A DNA stretch of 64,000 nt from assembly GCA_964611435.1 (NCBI GenBank), contig CAZSXT010000006.1, positions 80,906 to 144,905 of the forward strand. Reading direction: 5' to 3'. Positions within the stretch are counted from its first letter, which is position 1. Every line of letters begins with the position of its first letter. Both the position numbers and the translations under genes were made by a program. Source of the stretch: JAYPHU01 sp964611435. GTDB taxonomy: Bacteria > Pseudomonadota > Alphaproteobacteria > Rhodospirillales > UBA2165. Below the pieces are notes generated by a model. The model was not told where the DNA came from. It searched no databases and was given only the letters and a program-made list of their open reading frames with translations. This document shows, piece after piece, positions 44,311 to 52,762 of this stretch.

Positions 44311-45091
44311 GCACCGGCTTTGCCAATCCTACGAGGTACAACACCAGCGCCGCCGTCACGATGGACGGACCCGCCGGCGTATCCCAATAGAGGGACGCCA
44401 TAAGCCCCGCAACCACCGAAGCCATACCAATTAACGCGGCCAAAATCGCCATCTGCTCCGGTGTGCGGGAAAAAACCCGTGCGCCCGCCGCCGGAATGAT
44501 CAGTAACGCAGCCACGAGCAGCACGCCCACAACCTTCATCGCCGTGGCGACCACGAGAGCAATCAGCACCATGAAGGCCAGATTGATGCGGCCCACCGGC
44601 ACCCCTTCCGCCGCAGCCAGGTCCTCATCCACGGTTACCGTCAGCAAACTGGGCCAGAGGAACAGCAGCACGGCCAACACGACGGCGGCGGCGACATAAG
44701 TCCAGATGACTTCCTGACCCGTGACGGCAAGGATATCGCCGAACAAAACCGCCATCAAATCCACGCCCTGGTTTCCCATGAAGCCAACAACAATTAGACC
44801 CAGCGCCAATGTCCCGTGGGACAGGATGCCAAGCAGCGTGTCACCGGCTAATTGGCTCCGCCGGCGTCGCAGGGCGACGAGAAGAACCGCCACGCCCAGA
44901 CACACCGCGATAACGCCCACCCCCAAATCAATTCCGGCCAACAGGCCGATGGCAACGCCCAGGAGTGCCGAATGAGATAAGGTATCCCCGAAATAAGCCA
45001 TGCGCCGCCACACCACGAAGGCCCCCAAGGATCCTGCCACCGCCGCGACCGCGATCCCGGCCAGAACGGCGCGGAGGACAAAATCATCCAT
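44294..45091 (-). CDS. znuB: Zinc ABC transporter permease ZnuB
   Basis: Inner-membrane permease of the ABC-3 family for high-affinity zinc import. Seven or more membrane segments are visible. Family blocks include WRRMAYFGDTLSHSALLGVA (residues about 27-46), LFGDILAVTG and AMKVVGVLLVAALLIIPAA. I chose the ATG at 45091 (MDDFVLRAVL, 265 residues), which overlaps the znuC end by eight bases, so translation is coupled. It belongs to the zur-znuC-znuB operon. Confidence 0.94.
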   Translation of the reverse strand: MDDFVLRAVLAGIAVAAVAGSLGAFVVWRRMAYFGDTLSHSALLGVAIGLLAGIDLGVGVIAVCLGVAVLLVALRRRRSQLAGDTLLGILSHGTLALGLIVVGFMGNQGVDLMAVLFGDILAVTGQEVIWTYVAAAVVLAVLLFLWPSLLTVTVDEDLAAAEGVPVGRINLAFMVLIALVVATAMKVVGVLLVAALLIIPAAGARVFSRTPEQMAILAALIGMASVVAGLMASLYWDTPAGPSIVTAALVLYLVGLAKPVLSSPS

Positions 45092-45884
45092 GATCATGCC
45101 CCTCATGTTCATGATGACTGCCGTGATGATGCACCACGTGGCCGTCCACCGTGTGGGTGTGGTCGTGGTCATGGTGATAAAGCGCCAGTGTCGCCGCGAC
45201 CTGGTCACCGAACAGCGCCATATAGCTCGGATCGCGGCTGACGGCCTCCGGATGGCCGGCGCAGCACAGGTGATTGTTGATACAGACCACGCGATCAGTG
45301 GCGCCCATCACCAGATGAAGATCATGTGACACCATCAACACGCCGCATCCCCGCTGATTCCGGATTTTCTCGATCAAGCGATAGAGCTCCGCCTGGCCAC
45401 TGATGTCCACGGCTTGGGCTGGCTCATCCAACACCAACAGATCGGGATTGCGCAGCAACGCCCGGGCCAGCATGGCGCGCTGGAATTCCCCACCAGATAC
45501 GTCATGGATCGAGGAATCGACGATATGCGCGACACCGGTTTCTTCCAACACGGCTTGGCGCTGGCCGTGCCCGCCCCCTACTGACATGCCGACAAAGCGC
45601 CGCACCGACATGGGCATGTTGCGATTTAGGCTGAGGCTTTGCGGCATATAGCCGACCGTCAAGCCCGGCCGTCGCAAAACGTTTCCACTGGTCGGCGAAA
45701 CGAGGCCCAATAGCGTTTTGATCAGCGTGCTTTTACCGGCGCCGTTCGGCCCGATCACGGTGACGATCTCCTTTTCCCCAATGGAGAGGTCAATGCCGTT
45801 CAGAATATCCCGCCCGTCCAGCCGCACCGAGAGGCCAATGGTGCTGATCAACGCATTCGTGTCAGTGCTTAAGCTGTCCGGCAT
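45084..45884 (-). CDS. znuC: Zinc ABC transporter ATP-binding protein ZnuC
   Basis: ATPase that drives zinc import. Walker A is GPNGAGKSTLIK (about residue 50), the signature is VSGGEFQRAMLARALL, Walker B is LLVLDEPAQAVD and the H-loop is MVSHDLHLVMG. A His-rich C-terminal tail (YHHDHDHTHTVDGHVVHHH) is typical of zinc-specific members and probably buffers metal. I chose the ATG at 45884 with GGAAGG upstream; a GTG at 45893 is possible. It overlaps the zur 3' end and the znuB start. Confidence 0.95.
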   Translation of the reverse strand: MPDSLSTDTNALISTIGLSVRLDGRDILNGIDLSIGEKEIVTVIGPNGAGKSTLIKTLLGLVSPTSGNVLRRPGLTVGYMPQSLSLNRNMPMSVRRFVGMSVGGGHGQRQAVLEETGVAHIVDSSIHDVSGGEFQRAMLARALLRNPDLLVLDEPAQAVDISGQAELYRLIEKIRNQRGCGVLMVSHDLHLVMGATDRVVCINNHLCCAGHPEAVSRDPSYMALFGDQVAATLALYHHDHDHTHTVDGHVVHHHGSHHEHEGHDHG

Positions 45885-46366
45885 TGAGGACACCTTCCAG
45901 TCGCTTCAACGATTTGGGTGGAAATATCAAAGCCCCGGTCCTTGGCCGTGGCGGTGACAACCCGGTCAACGTTTTCATCTTCGATTTCGACCGCGTCGCC
46001 GCATTCATTGCAGATTAGAAAAAAGCCGGCATGGGGATGATCCGGATCGGCGCAGCCGACAAAGGCGTTGAGGCTCTGAATCCGGTGCACCAGCCGATGC
46101 TCGATAAGGAAATCAAGCGCACGGTACACCGTCGGCGGCGCGGCGGAGCGTTGATCGTCCTTGAGGGTATCGAGTATGGCATAGGCCCCGACCGGCTTGT
46201 GGCTATCCCAGATGAGCTCCAACACTCTCCGGCGCAGTTCAGTCAGGCGCACGCCCTTCCCGGCACACAGCTCCTCCGCGCGATCCAGGGCGTCGGCGAT
46301 ACAGTGCTCATGGTTGTGGTCACCCGGCCATTCATCCAATGGCGCGGCGCCGTCATCGGCGGACAT
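45869..46366 (-). CDS. zur: Zinc uptake regulator Zur (Fur family)
   Basis: 165-residue Fur-family repressor. The winged helix is LTELRRRVLELIWDSHKPVG to TVYRALDFLIEHRLVHRIQS. The metal sites include FVGCADPDHPHAGFFLICNE and two CxxC pairs (CNEC and CPQC) for structural zinc. Zur rather than Fur is chosen because the gene is fused into the znu operon and faces two Zur-type palindromes. GGGAGAGAG precedes the ATG. It overlaps znuC by 16 bases and likely autoregulates. Confidence 0.93.
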   Translation of the reverse strand: MSADDGAAPLDEWPGDHNHEHCIADALDRAEELCAGKGVRLTELRRRVLELIWDSHKPVGAYAILDTLKDDQRSAAPPTVYRALDFLIEHRLVHRIQSLNAFVGCADPDHPHAGFFLICNECGDAVEIEDENVDRVVTATAKDRGFDISTQIVEATGRCPQCRTA

Positions 46367-46406
46367 GTCTCTCTCCCAGGGTCTTGGCGAGTTGATTATT
46401 GACGAA

Positions 46407-46421
46407 CGTTATACTGTAACA
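46407..46421. promoter_or_regulatory. Zur box 1 in the zur/znuA divergent region
   Basis: CGTTATACTGTAACA is a near-palindrome resembling the known alphaproteobacterial Zur motif. Its centre is 22 bases (two helical turns) from that of box 2, so two dimers could bind on one face of the DNA. Confidence 0.75.
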
Positions 46422-46428
46422 TAATAAG

Positions 46429-46443
46429 TGTTATACTATAACA
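46429..46443. promoter_or_regulatory. Zur box 2, perfect palindrome
   Basis: TGTTATACTATAACA is a perfect 15-base palindrome around a central C. It matches the GTTATA/TATAAC inverted repeat described for Zur in alphaproteobacteria. It lies 30 bases before znuA and 63 bases before zur, so it can repress both directions when zinc is plentiful. Confidence 0.85.
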
Positions 46444-46472
46444 TAACAAGATGTCATTCACGCCAGGCCACC

Positions 46473-47423
46473 ATGCGCACACTTATCGCTCTCTTTTTGA
46501 CACTCTGTGTCGTATTTGCTTCCGCACCGGCATGGGCCGCGAGCCCGACAGTCACCGTTTCCATTCAACCGATCCATTCTCTGGCGGCCAAGATTATGGA
46601 CGGTGTTGGCACGCCCCAATTGCTGTTGCCGCCCACGGCGTCGCCGCACCATTTCTCACTAAAGCCGTCTCAGGCAAGAAACCTGCGGCAGGCTGATCTG
46701 ATCATCTGGGTTGGACCCACGCTCGAAGCCGCTTTGGCGAAACCCATCAGCTCTCTCAACTCGACGACACAAGTTCTTTCCATGATGGACGCGCCCGGAC
46801 TTACCAAACACCCGCTCCGGAAAGGAGACGACTGGGCGCATGATCATGGACATGAACACAGACCTGACAGACATGGGCACAGGGAGGACAGGCATTCGGA
46901 CGATCCGCATATCTGGCTCAATCCGCTCAACGGCATCGCCATGGCGGCATACATCACGCAAGCTCTGCAAAAGTTGGACCCGCAAAACAGCGGCCGGTAT
47001 GCGGATAATTTTCGAACACTTCAGCGCGACATCACAGGGTTGGACAAACGTTTACGAAACCGGTTGCGCGCCGCCGCCGGCCAGCCTTATCTGGTGTTCC
47101 ATGACGGCTTTCAATATTTCGAACGGCGCTACGGCTTAAAAGCCATCGGCTCTGTCGGCGAAGGCCATCAACGCTACCCCAGCGCCAAACGTCTTTCCCA
47201 CCTGAAGCACGAAATCGCTGAACACAACATTCGCTGCATCTTCGGTGAGCCGCAATTCAAATCCCGCGCCGTCGCCATGCTGGCCGCCGACTCGCCGGCA
47301 AAGGTGCTTGTACTTGACCCCCTTGGTGCGAGCGTGCCGCCGGGACCCGGGAGCTACTCGACCCTCCTCGAAAACATCACGTCCGCCATCACCGGCTGTC
47401 TGGCCCAAAAAAGCCCATCCTAA
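46473..47423 (+). CDS. znuA: Zinc ABC transporter periplasmic binding protein ZnuA
   Basis: Exported zinc-binding protein. The signal peptide is MRTLIALFLTLCVVFASAPA, cleaved near AWA. Metal ligands are in PTASPHHFSLKPSQARNL, the histidine of DPHIWLNP, the YLVFHDGFQYFERRYGL region and the late Asp region. The His-rich loop (WAHDHGHEHRPDRHGHREDR) is a zinc-specific feature. I start at 46473 (316 residues). It is divergent from zur-znuCB across the twin Zur boxes. Its stop overlaps the convergent CoA-ligase stop (CTAA). Confidence 0.93.
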   Translation: MRTLIALFLTLCVVFASAPAWAASPTVTVSIQPIHSLAAKIMDGVGTPQLLLPPTASPHHFSLKPSQARNLRQADLIIWVGPTLEAALAKPISSLNSTTQVLSMMDAPGLTKHPLRKGDDWAHDHGHEHRPDRHGHREDRHSDDPHIWLNPLNGIAMAAYITQALQKLDPQNSGRYADNFRTLQRDITGLDKRLRNRLRAAAGQPYLVFHDGFQYFERRYGLKAIGSVGEGHQRYPSAKRLSHLKHEIAEHNIRCIFGEPQFKSRAVAMLAADSPAKVLVLDPLGASVPPGPGSYSTLLENITSAITGCLAQKSPS

Positions 47424-48970
47424 ATTTCGGCGTAAGTGCTTTGGCCATTTGATTTGGCGGCCTCCGCTGCTGTTTTCAGCTCCCGGCGCAGGACTTTGTT
47501 GGCGGCGTTCCGTGGCAGCACGTCCATCTGCAGGTACGCCTTGGGCGCTTTGAAGCCCGCGAGTCCCTTGTCGCGGACAAACTGGTCCAACTCGGTTGCG
47601 GCCGCGTCACCCACCACGCAGGCTGTGACCGCCTCACCCCATTTGTCATGCGGCACGCCAATCACCGCGACCTCTTTGATACCGGGATGCTTCGCCAGCA
47701 TATCCTCGATCTCTCCCGGATGCAGGTTCTCTCCGCCGGAACGGATGATATCGTCGGTGCGACCGATCAGGTCCACGTCGCCGTTTTCGTGCAGCAGGCA
47801 GACATCGCCGGTGTAATACCAACCATCGCGGAGCTTCTCCGCCGTGGCGTCCGCGCGGTTCAGGTACTCGGTAAAGATCGTATCCACCGTGGCGTCGACG
47901 ATCAGTTCCCCCTCTTCCCCCGGTTTGACCAGATCTTCATGGCCGCCACCGATCTCCACGATCCGGGTCCGGGAATAAAAACCGGGACGGAGCCGAGCGG
48001 GCTGTCCGACTGGAATAGGGTTATAAAGAGAGCACATGGTTTCTGTCGTGCCATAAATATGGCGCACGTCGGCGGCCCAGGTTTCATCCATATGATCCAA
48101 TAAGTTTGGGTTAATAGCCGCGCCGCCGTAGAGCACCAGTTCCGTCGACTCCATTTTCTCCGGCGCGTAGTTAGGCGCTTTGGTCATGGCGAAGTAAAGT
48201 TGCGGCACCGAGAACATGTAGCTGATCTTCTCGCGCTCGATCATGTCCACCGCCTCCACCGGATTGAAGGCAGACATGACGTAATATCTGCCGTTCATGG
48301 CGAGAGTCACCAGAAATACCCCATAGAAGCCGATGGCGTGACTGAGCGGCATAAAGCCGAGCGTTCGGTTGTGTGCGCCATGCCGCAGCCCCGCCTGAGT
48401 GGAAAGCCAGAGAATGCGGTGCTCCGTCGTCCGGTGGCTGATCAGCACCCCCTTGGGCAGGCCCGTCGTGCCGGATGTATAGAAAATAAAGGCCGGGTCT
48501 TCGCGGGCCGGCTCCGGGCACGGCAATGCCAGAATTTCGCCCCGGCAATCGGCGAACGGTTCCGCGCCGTCCAGATCGCCTATGCTCCACACTGGCGCTC
48601 CGTCAGGCAATACGCCCGCAAGCGCCTCGGCCACCGCAGGATCAGGCATGATCACCGCCGCTTTGGCATCTGCGTCACCTGCAAGTTGCGCCAGCTCCTC
48701 GGGGGTCAATCGAAAATTCAATAAGGCCGGCACAGCCGCCAGCCGCGCCAACGCCAATAACAGCAAACAGTGCTCATAAAGACCGGGCAGCGCGGTCACC
48801 ACCACATCCCCTTCCCCGACGCCCTTGGAGTGCAGCCCGGCGGCGATTTCGTCCACTTCGCGGATCAGCGCACCGTAAGTCAACCGCCGGTCCGTCTTGT
48901 CGTCGATAAGGGCCAGGCCGTCGGGCTGACGCTCCGCCGACATCCAAACCATCTGATAGGCGGTAAGCAT
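47420..48970 (-). CDS. AMP-dependent acyl-CoA synthetase
   Basis: Class I adenylate-forming enzyme that activates a carboxylic acid to its CoA thioester. The ATP motif is FIFYTSGTTGLPKGVLISH (about residue 160). The motif YTGDVCLLHENGDVDLIGRT and the C-terminal hinge and Lys region (PRNAANKVLRREL) are intact. It has 516 residues. It lies 12 bases downstream of an enoyl-CoA hydratase gene and was probably transcribed with it, as in a side-chain beta-oxidation or acid-activation pathway. The acid is unknown. Confidence 0.9.
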   Translation of the reverse strand: MLTAYQMVWMSAERQPDGLALIDDKTDRRLTYGALIREVDEIAAGLHSKGVGEGDVVVTALPGLYEHCLLLLALARLAAVPALLNFRLTPEELAQLAGDADAKAAVIMPDPAVAEALAGVLPDGAPVWSIGDLDGAEPFADCRGEILALPCPEPAREDPAFIFYTSGTTGLPKGVLISHRTTEHRILWLSTQAGLRHGAHNRTLGFMPLSHAIGFYGVFLVTLAMNGRYYVMSAFNPVEAVDMIEREKISYMFSVPQLYFAMTKAPNYAPEKMESTELVLYGGAAINPNLLDHMDETWAADVRHIYGTTETMCSLYNPIPVGQPARLRPGFYSRTRIVEIGGGHEDLVKPGEEGELIVDATVDTIFTEYLNRADATAEKLRDGWYYTGDVCLLHENGDVDLIGRTDDIIRSGGENLHPGEIEDMLAKHPGIKEVAVIGVPHDKWGEAVTACVVGDAAATELDQFVRDKGLAGFKAPKAYLQMDVLPRNAANKVLRRELKTAAEAAKSNGQSTYAEI

Positions 48971-48982
48971 GTTGACCTCCTC

Positions 48983-49801
48983 TTACGGCAGCCGGACTTG
49001 TTCGACGTTGCTGCGGCTTTCCTTATTCAGAAACTTCCGCAAGGCCTCAACAAAATATGGATCGTCCACGGACTGCATCACATTTTGAATTTCAAACTCC
49101 GTCGCCTCCTCCAGGGACCGCCGCCAGCCCATATGGAAACTCTCTTTGGCCATCCCCTGCAGGTGTGTCGGGCCTGCCGCCAGGTCCTTGGCGATTTGAT
49201 CCACATTGGCATCGAAGTCATCTTCGCTGTAGACGCGATTGACGATCTGCCAGTCATAGGCCTCCTGCGCGGAGAGGGTGCGATTGGTAAACATCAATTC
49301 CATCGCCCTGCGGAAGCCGACGATCTTCACCAGCGAATAACTGGTGGTCGCATCGTTGGCTAGACCAATCGTATGCCAGGCGCAAAGGAACGACGCACTT
49401 TCTTTGGCCACAACCATATCTGCACATAGGGCCATGCCGAGCCCGGCGCCGGCGGCAGGACCGTTCACCGCTGCCAGGACAGGTTTCTTGATCCGAACCA
49501 TCCGGTGAAAAATTTGATGCCACCAGAGCGCCAGTTCCTGGAAGTGTTCCTTGATCTCCGCCAAATCATCTGTGATGTCGGGAATCTTCTTCAGGTTGAA
49601 CCCGGCGCAGAAGGCGTTGCCTTTGCCGGTGACCAAAACGGCGCCCACATCGTCCCGCGCCTCCGCTTCCATAAAAGCAGCCAGGGTTTCCTGGATGCCT
49701 TGAAAATCCAATGCGTTGCCGAACTGGGGCAGGTTGAAGGTGATCTTGCCGACACCGTCTTTCACGTCGAAGATGATGTGTTCATACGTTTTGTTGGTCA
49801 T
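48983..49801 (-). CDS. Enoyl-CoA hydratase/isomerase family protein
   Basis: Crotonase fold. It hydrates an enoyl-CoA or performs a related reaction. The oxyanion-hole segments are GNAFCAGFNLKKIPD and AAVNGPAAGAGLGMALCADM. The later catalytic Glu position falls in the SFLCAWHTIGLANDATTSYS stretch without a clear Glu, so the exact reaction may differ from water addition. It has 272 residues and is the first gene of the operon with the CoA ligase. It is divergent from the NicO transporter with a 69-base gap. Confidence 0.87.
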   Translation of the reverse strand: MTNKTYEHIIFDVKDGVGKITFNLPQFGNALDFQGIQETLAAFMEAEARDDVGAVLVTGKGNAFCAGFNLKKIPDITDDLAEIKEHFQELALWWHQIFHRMVRIKKPVLAAVNGPAAGAGLGMALCADMVVAKESASFLCAWHTIGLANDATTSYSLVKIVGFRRAMELMFTNRTLSAQEAYDWQIVNRVYSEDDFDANVDQIAKDLAAGPTHLQGMAKESFHMGWRRSLEEATEFEIQNVMQSVDDPYFVEALRKFLNKESRSNVEQVRLP

Positions 49802-49870
49802 GGCCGTCCCTCGGGATTTTTCGTAAGGTTACTGCATGATGGATTCGAGATTATTGCCCCTCGGGAGTCA

Positions 49871-50755
49871 ATGACGGTGCGGCGCACGGTTCTCCTGTTG
49901 GTGATTATCCTGAGTTATGCCGTGAGCACCTCCACAGCAGCCGCCCAGTCGTTGGACGTCTTTACCGAGGCCTTCCACTACGCCATCGATATTAAGCGCA
50001 CTATCGTCCAGGAAATCGGCACGTATATGCTGGCGTTGAAGGAAGGGGCATCGACGGTGGCCCTTTTCTCCGGCATTGGCCTCGCCTTTCTCTATGGTGC
50101 ACTACATGCCTTAGGACCCGGACACGGCAAGATGGTCGTCGCTTCTTTCTTTATGGGTCAGGACGCCAAGATCTGGCGGGGCATGTTCATGGGGCTGCAA
50201 ATCGCCGTGACGCACGTGATTTCCGCCGTGGCGCTTGTGTGGCTGGTAGATTTGTCGTTCCGGCATTTCGTCGGCGGCTCTCCGGCCGAGTCTGTCTGGA
50301 TCCGCGGCATCAGTTTCGGACTGATCGCGGTGATTGGCGGCGTGCTGCTGATCCGCGCGATCCAGCGCTATCGCGCTCTTGACCAAAGCGAGCCTCCAGC
50401 CTTGCCTGATCACGATCACCACCATCATGGCATTGGACAGCAAAGCCTGTTGGCGCTATTGGCCGGTTTGGTTCCCTGCACCGGCGCCATCCTGGTGATG
50501 CTGTTTGCGCTGGCCAGCGACATCGTCGGGATCGGTATTCTATTGGTGGCGGCGATCAGCGCCGGCATGGCCATCACCATGGCGATCTTCGGCGTACTGA
50601 GCATTCTCTTCCGTCGGATCATCATGGCGATTGCAGAGACCAATAACCGGGGCGCCGTCGTCACTGCGATCGTCCTGGAACATCTGGCCGCGCTCTTCAT
50701 ATTGCTGATCGGCATTAGTTTTTTATCAGTTACCCTGGCCGACGAGTTCCTTTAA
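49871..50755 (+). CDS. NicO/RcnA-family nickel/cobalt transporter
   Basis: Membrane exporter or importer of nickel and cobalt. The family motif is ALHALGPGHGKMVVASFFMG (about residue 78). The second motif is LAGLVPCTGAILVMLFALAS. The central cytoplasmic loop is His-rich (PDHDHHHHG), as in RcnA. It has a signal-peptide-like start (MTVRRTVLLLVIILSYAVS) and six or more membrane segments. I start at the ATG at 49871 (294 residues). It fits the other metal genes nearby, though no nickel regulator (RcnR/NikR) is visible. Confidence 0.85.
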   Translation: MTVRRTVLLLVIILSYAVSTSTAAAQSLDVFTEAFHYAIDIKRTIVQEIGTYMLALKEGASTVALFSGIGLAFLYGALHALGPGHGKMVVASFFMGQDAKIWRGMFMGLQIAVTHVISAVALVWLVDLSFRHFVGGSPAESVWIRGISFGLIAVIGGVLLIRAIQRYRALDQSEPPALPDHDHHHHGIGQQSLLALLAGLVPCTGAILVMLFALASDIVGIGILLVAAISAGMAITMAIFGVLSILFRRIIMAIAETNNRGAVVTAIVLEHLAALFILLIGISFLSVTLADEFL

Positions 50756-50808
50756 GCCCGGTTGACACACGAAACGGAAAAGTAGAAACCCTGCGCTTGG
50801 AGACGATG

Positions 50809-51216
50809 ATGAGTAAGATCAGCGACAGCACCATCCAAAGCGTTCTTGGCGCCCTGTCCTTCAATGAGGACGGGTTGATTCCGGCAATTGCGCAACAACA
50901 TGACACGGGCGAAGTGTTGATGATGGCCTGGATGAACCAAGAAGCCGTCGAAACAACCCTGCGCGAAGGCCGAGGCGTTTATTGGTCCCGGTCCCGCGAC
51001 GCCTTGTGGCGCAAGGGTGAAAGCTCGGGCCAGATGCAGACATTAATCGAGCTGCGCTGGGACTGCGACAACGACACCATACTTCTAGTCGTTGATCAGG
51101 CAGGCGTCGCCTGCCATACGGGACGGCGCAATTGCTTCTTTAACGCCGTGCGCGACGACGACGTTCAGGAAATTGCCGAGATCGTTACAGACCCGGATGA
51201 TCTTTACGGCGCCTGA
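50809..51216 (+). CDS. hisI: Phosphoribosyl-AMP cyclohydrolase
   Basis: Third step of histidine synthesis: opens the purine ring of PR-AMP. Metal-binding residues are in LRWDCDNDTILLVVDQAG and ACHTGRRNCFF (Asp and Cys ligands). YWSRSRDALWRKGESSGQ is the substrate loop. The 135-residue single-domain form has no HisE fusion. I start at the ATG at 50809, six bases after GGAG; ATG 50806 is equally possible. No other his genes are near, so this is an isolated copy. Confidence 0.94.
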   Translation: MSKISDSTIQSVLGALSFNEDGLIPAIAQQHDTGEVLMMAWMNQEAVETTLREGRGVYWSRSRDALWRKGESSGQMQTLIELRWDCDNDTILLVVDQAGVACHTGRRNCFFNAVRDDDVQEIAEIVTDPDDLYGA

Positions 51217-51237
51217 GGCAAGCTCTATTTTAGATTA

Positions 51238-51263
51238 GCGCTATATACATTGGTATATAGCGC
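51238..51263. promoter_or_regulatory. ModE-type molybdate operator
   Basis: A perfect inverted repeat: GCGCTATATAC (51238-51248), ATTG, GTATATAGCGC (51253-51263). The core CGCTATATA-N6-TATATAGCG closely matches the known ModE/MopA recognition motif. It is 20 bases before modA, so molybdate-bound ModE would repress the operon. No modE gene lies in the window. Confidence 0.88.
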
Positions 51264-51282
51264 CTGTTGCCGGCCGGAATGG

Positions 51283-52062
51283 ATGATGTTGAAAAGCTTA
51301 TATTCCTTGGCGCTTTTAGCGGTCTGCCTATGCTTTACGCCGACAAAAACGGCCGTTGCCGCCAAGGATGACTCTCTCTTGGTTTTTGCCGCCGCCAGCC
51401 TGACCAATCCAATGGAGAGCATCTCTCGCCACTTCACGAAGCGCGTCAGCGTCAAAGTGAGACTCTCCTTTGCCGCAAGCTCCTCCCTCGCCCGCCAAAT
51501 TACCGGCGGCGCGCCGGCCGATATTTTTGTTTCCGCGAATAAGGTTTGGATGACCTACGCCACGGCAAAAAATGCACTGGAACCTAACTCAACTACAATT
51601 ATCGCCACGAACAGGCTGGTCCTGGCCACACCACAAAAAGTATTCACACCGCACAAAGCCATAAACAAATCAACGCTCTCGGATGTGCTGAAATCCGGTC
51701 GCCTCGCCATGGCAGACCCGGATCACGTACCGTTGGGTCTCTATGGCCGGCAAGCGTTGACCCATCTTGGCCTCTGGGCCTATGCCGCACCAAGGCTGGC
51801 CCGAACGATCAATGCCCGGGCGACCGTCGCCCTACTGGAACGGGGGGAAACGCCGGCCGGCATCATCTATCTCTCCGACGCGCGGCAGAGCACAAAACTT
51901 CACGTGCTGCACCACTTCCCGGCGGACAGTCATGAGCCAATCACCTATGTTGCCGCTATGGTGCGTGGCAAGGATCGACCTGCCGTACGGCAGTTCCTGA
52001 GAGAGCTCCAAGGCCGGGACGCCAAAGCAATCTTCAGCCGGGACGGCTTTCAGGTCGATTAG
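51283..52062 (+). CDS. modA: Molybdate ABC transporter periplasmic binding protein ModA
   Basis: Binds molybdate in the periplasm. The signal peptide is MLKSLYSLALLAVCLCF, cleaved near VAA. LLVFAAASLTNPMESISRHF is the ModA first-lobe signature, followed by SFAASSSLARQITGGAPADI. ADPDHVPLGLYGRQALTHLG and GIIYLSDA complete the oxyanion site. It has about 259 residues. The stop is one base before the modB ATG. A perfect ModE box lies upstream. Confidence 0.95.
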   Translation: MMLKSLYSLALLAVCLCFTPTKTAVAAKDDSLLVFAAASLTNPMESISRHFTKRVSVKVRLSFAASSSLARQITGGAPADIFVSANKVWMTYATAKNALEPNSTTIIATNRLVLATPQKVFTPHKAINKSTLSDVLKSGRLAMADPDHVPLGLYGRQALTHLGLWAYAAPRLARTINARATVALLERGETPAGIIYLSDARQSTKLHVLHHFPADSHEPITYVAAMVRGKDRPAVRQFLRELQGRDAKAIFSRDGFQVD

Positions 52063-52063
52063 C

Positions 52064-52762
52064 ATGTTCAGCCTTTTCCCCGCCGAGATCGAAGCCGTTC
52101 TTCTCAGTCTGCAAGTCGCGTTCTGGAGTGTCGGGCTCAGTCTGCCATTCGGCATTGCGGTGGCTTGGCTGCTCGCCCGTAAAAACTTTCCCGGGCGGAT
52201 GCTGGTAGACGGCCTTGTTCATTTGCCCCTCGTCGTGCCGCCTGTCGTTGTCGGCTATCTCTTACTGGTGCTGCTGGGCCGCCAGGGCGTCATAGGCGCG
52301 TGGCTCTATGACTGGTTCGGTATTTCCGTGATCTTCACCTGGAAAGGCGCGGCCGTGGCGTCCGCCGTGATGGCGTTCCCCTTGATGGTCCGCGCGATCC
52401 GCCAATCCATCGAGGCGGTCGACCGGGGGCTGGAGGACGCGGCCGCCACACTGGGCGCGCCACCGTTGCAAGTCTTCGGCACCATCACCCTACCCCTTAT
52501 CACGCCCGGCATTCTCACTGGCGTAATCCTGGCGTTCGCCCGAAGCCTGGGTGAATTCGGCGCAACAATCACATTTGTTTCCAATATCCCGGGGGAGACC
52601 AGAACCCTGCCCCTGGCGCTGTTTACCCAAGTGCAGACCCCCGGCGGCGAAAATAACGCGTTGAGGCTGGTCATTATCTCTGTCGTCCTCGCGCTCGCTG
52701 CGCTCATCATTTCCGAGTTGCTCTCCCGGCGTCTTGTCCGCCGGCAAGGTGGCGATGCATGA
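52064..52762 (+). CDS. modB: Molybdate ABC transporter permease ModB
   Basis: Inner-membrane permease. The 232 residues contain five or six membrane segments. The EAA-loop motif, VDRGLEDAAATLGAPPLQVF, contacts ModC, and ARSLGEFGATITFVSNIPGE is the ModB signature. It is translationally coupled to modA and modC, overlapping modC by four bases (ATGA). It completes the ABC importer. Confidence 0.95.
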   Translation: MFSLFPAEIEAVLLSLQVAFWSVGLSLPFGIAVAWLLARKNFPGRMLVDGLVHLPLVVPPVVVGYLLLVLLGRQGVIGAWLYDWFGISVIFTWKGAAVASAVMAFPLMVRAIRQSIEAVDRGLEDAAATLGAPPLQVFGTITLPLITPGILTGVILAFARSLGEFGATITFVSNIPGETRTLPLALFTQVQTPGGENNALRLVIISVVLALAALIISELLSRRLVRRQGGDA

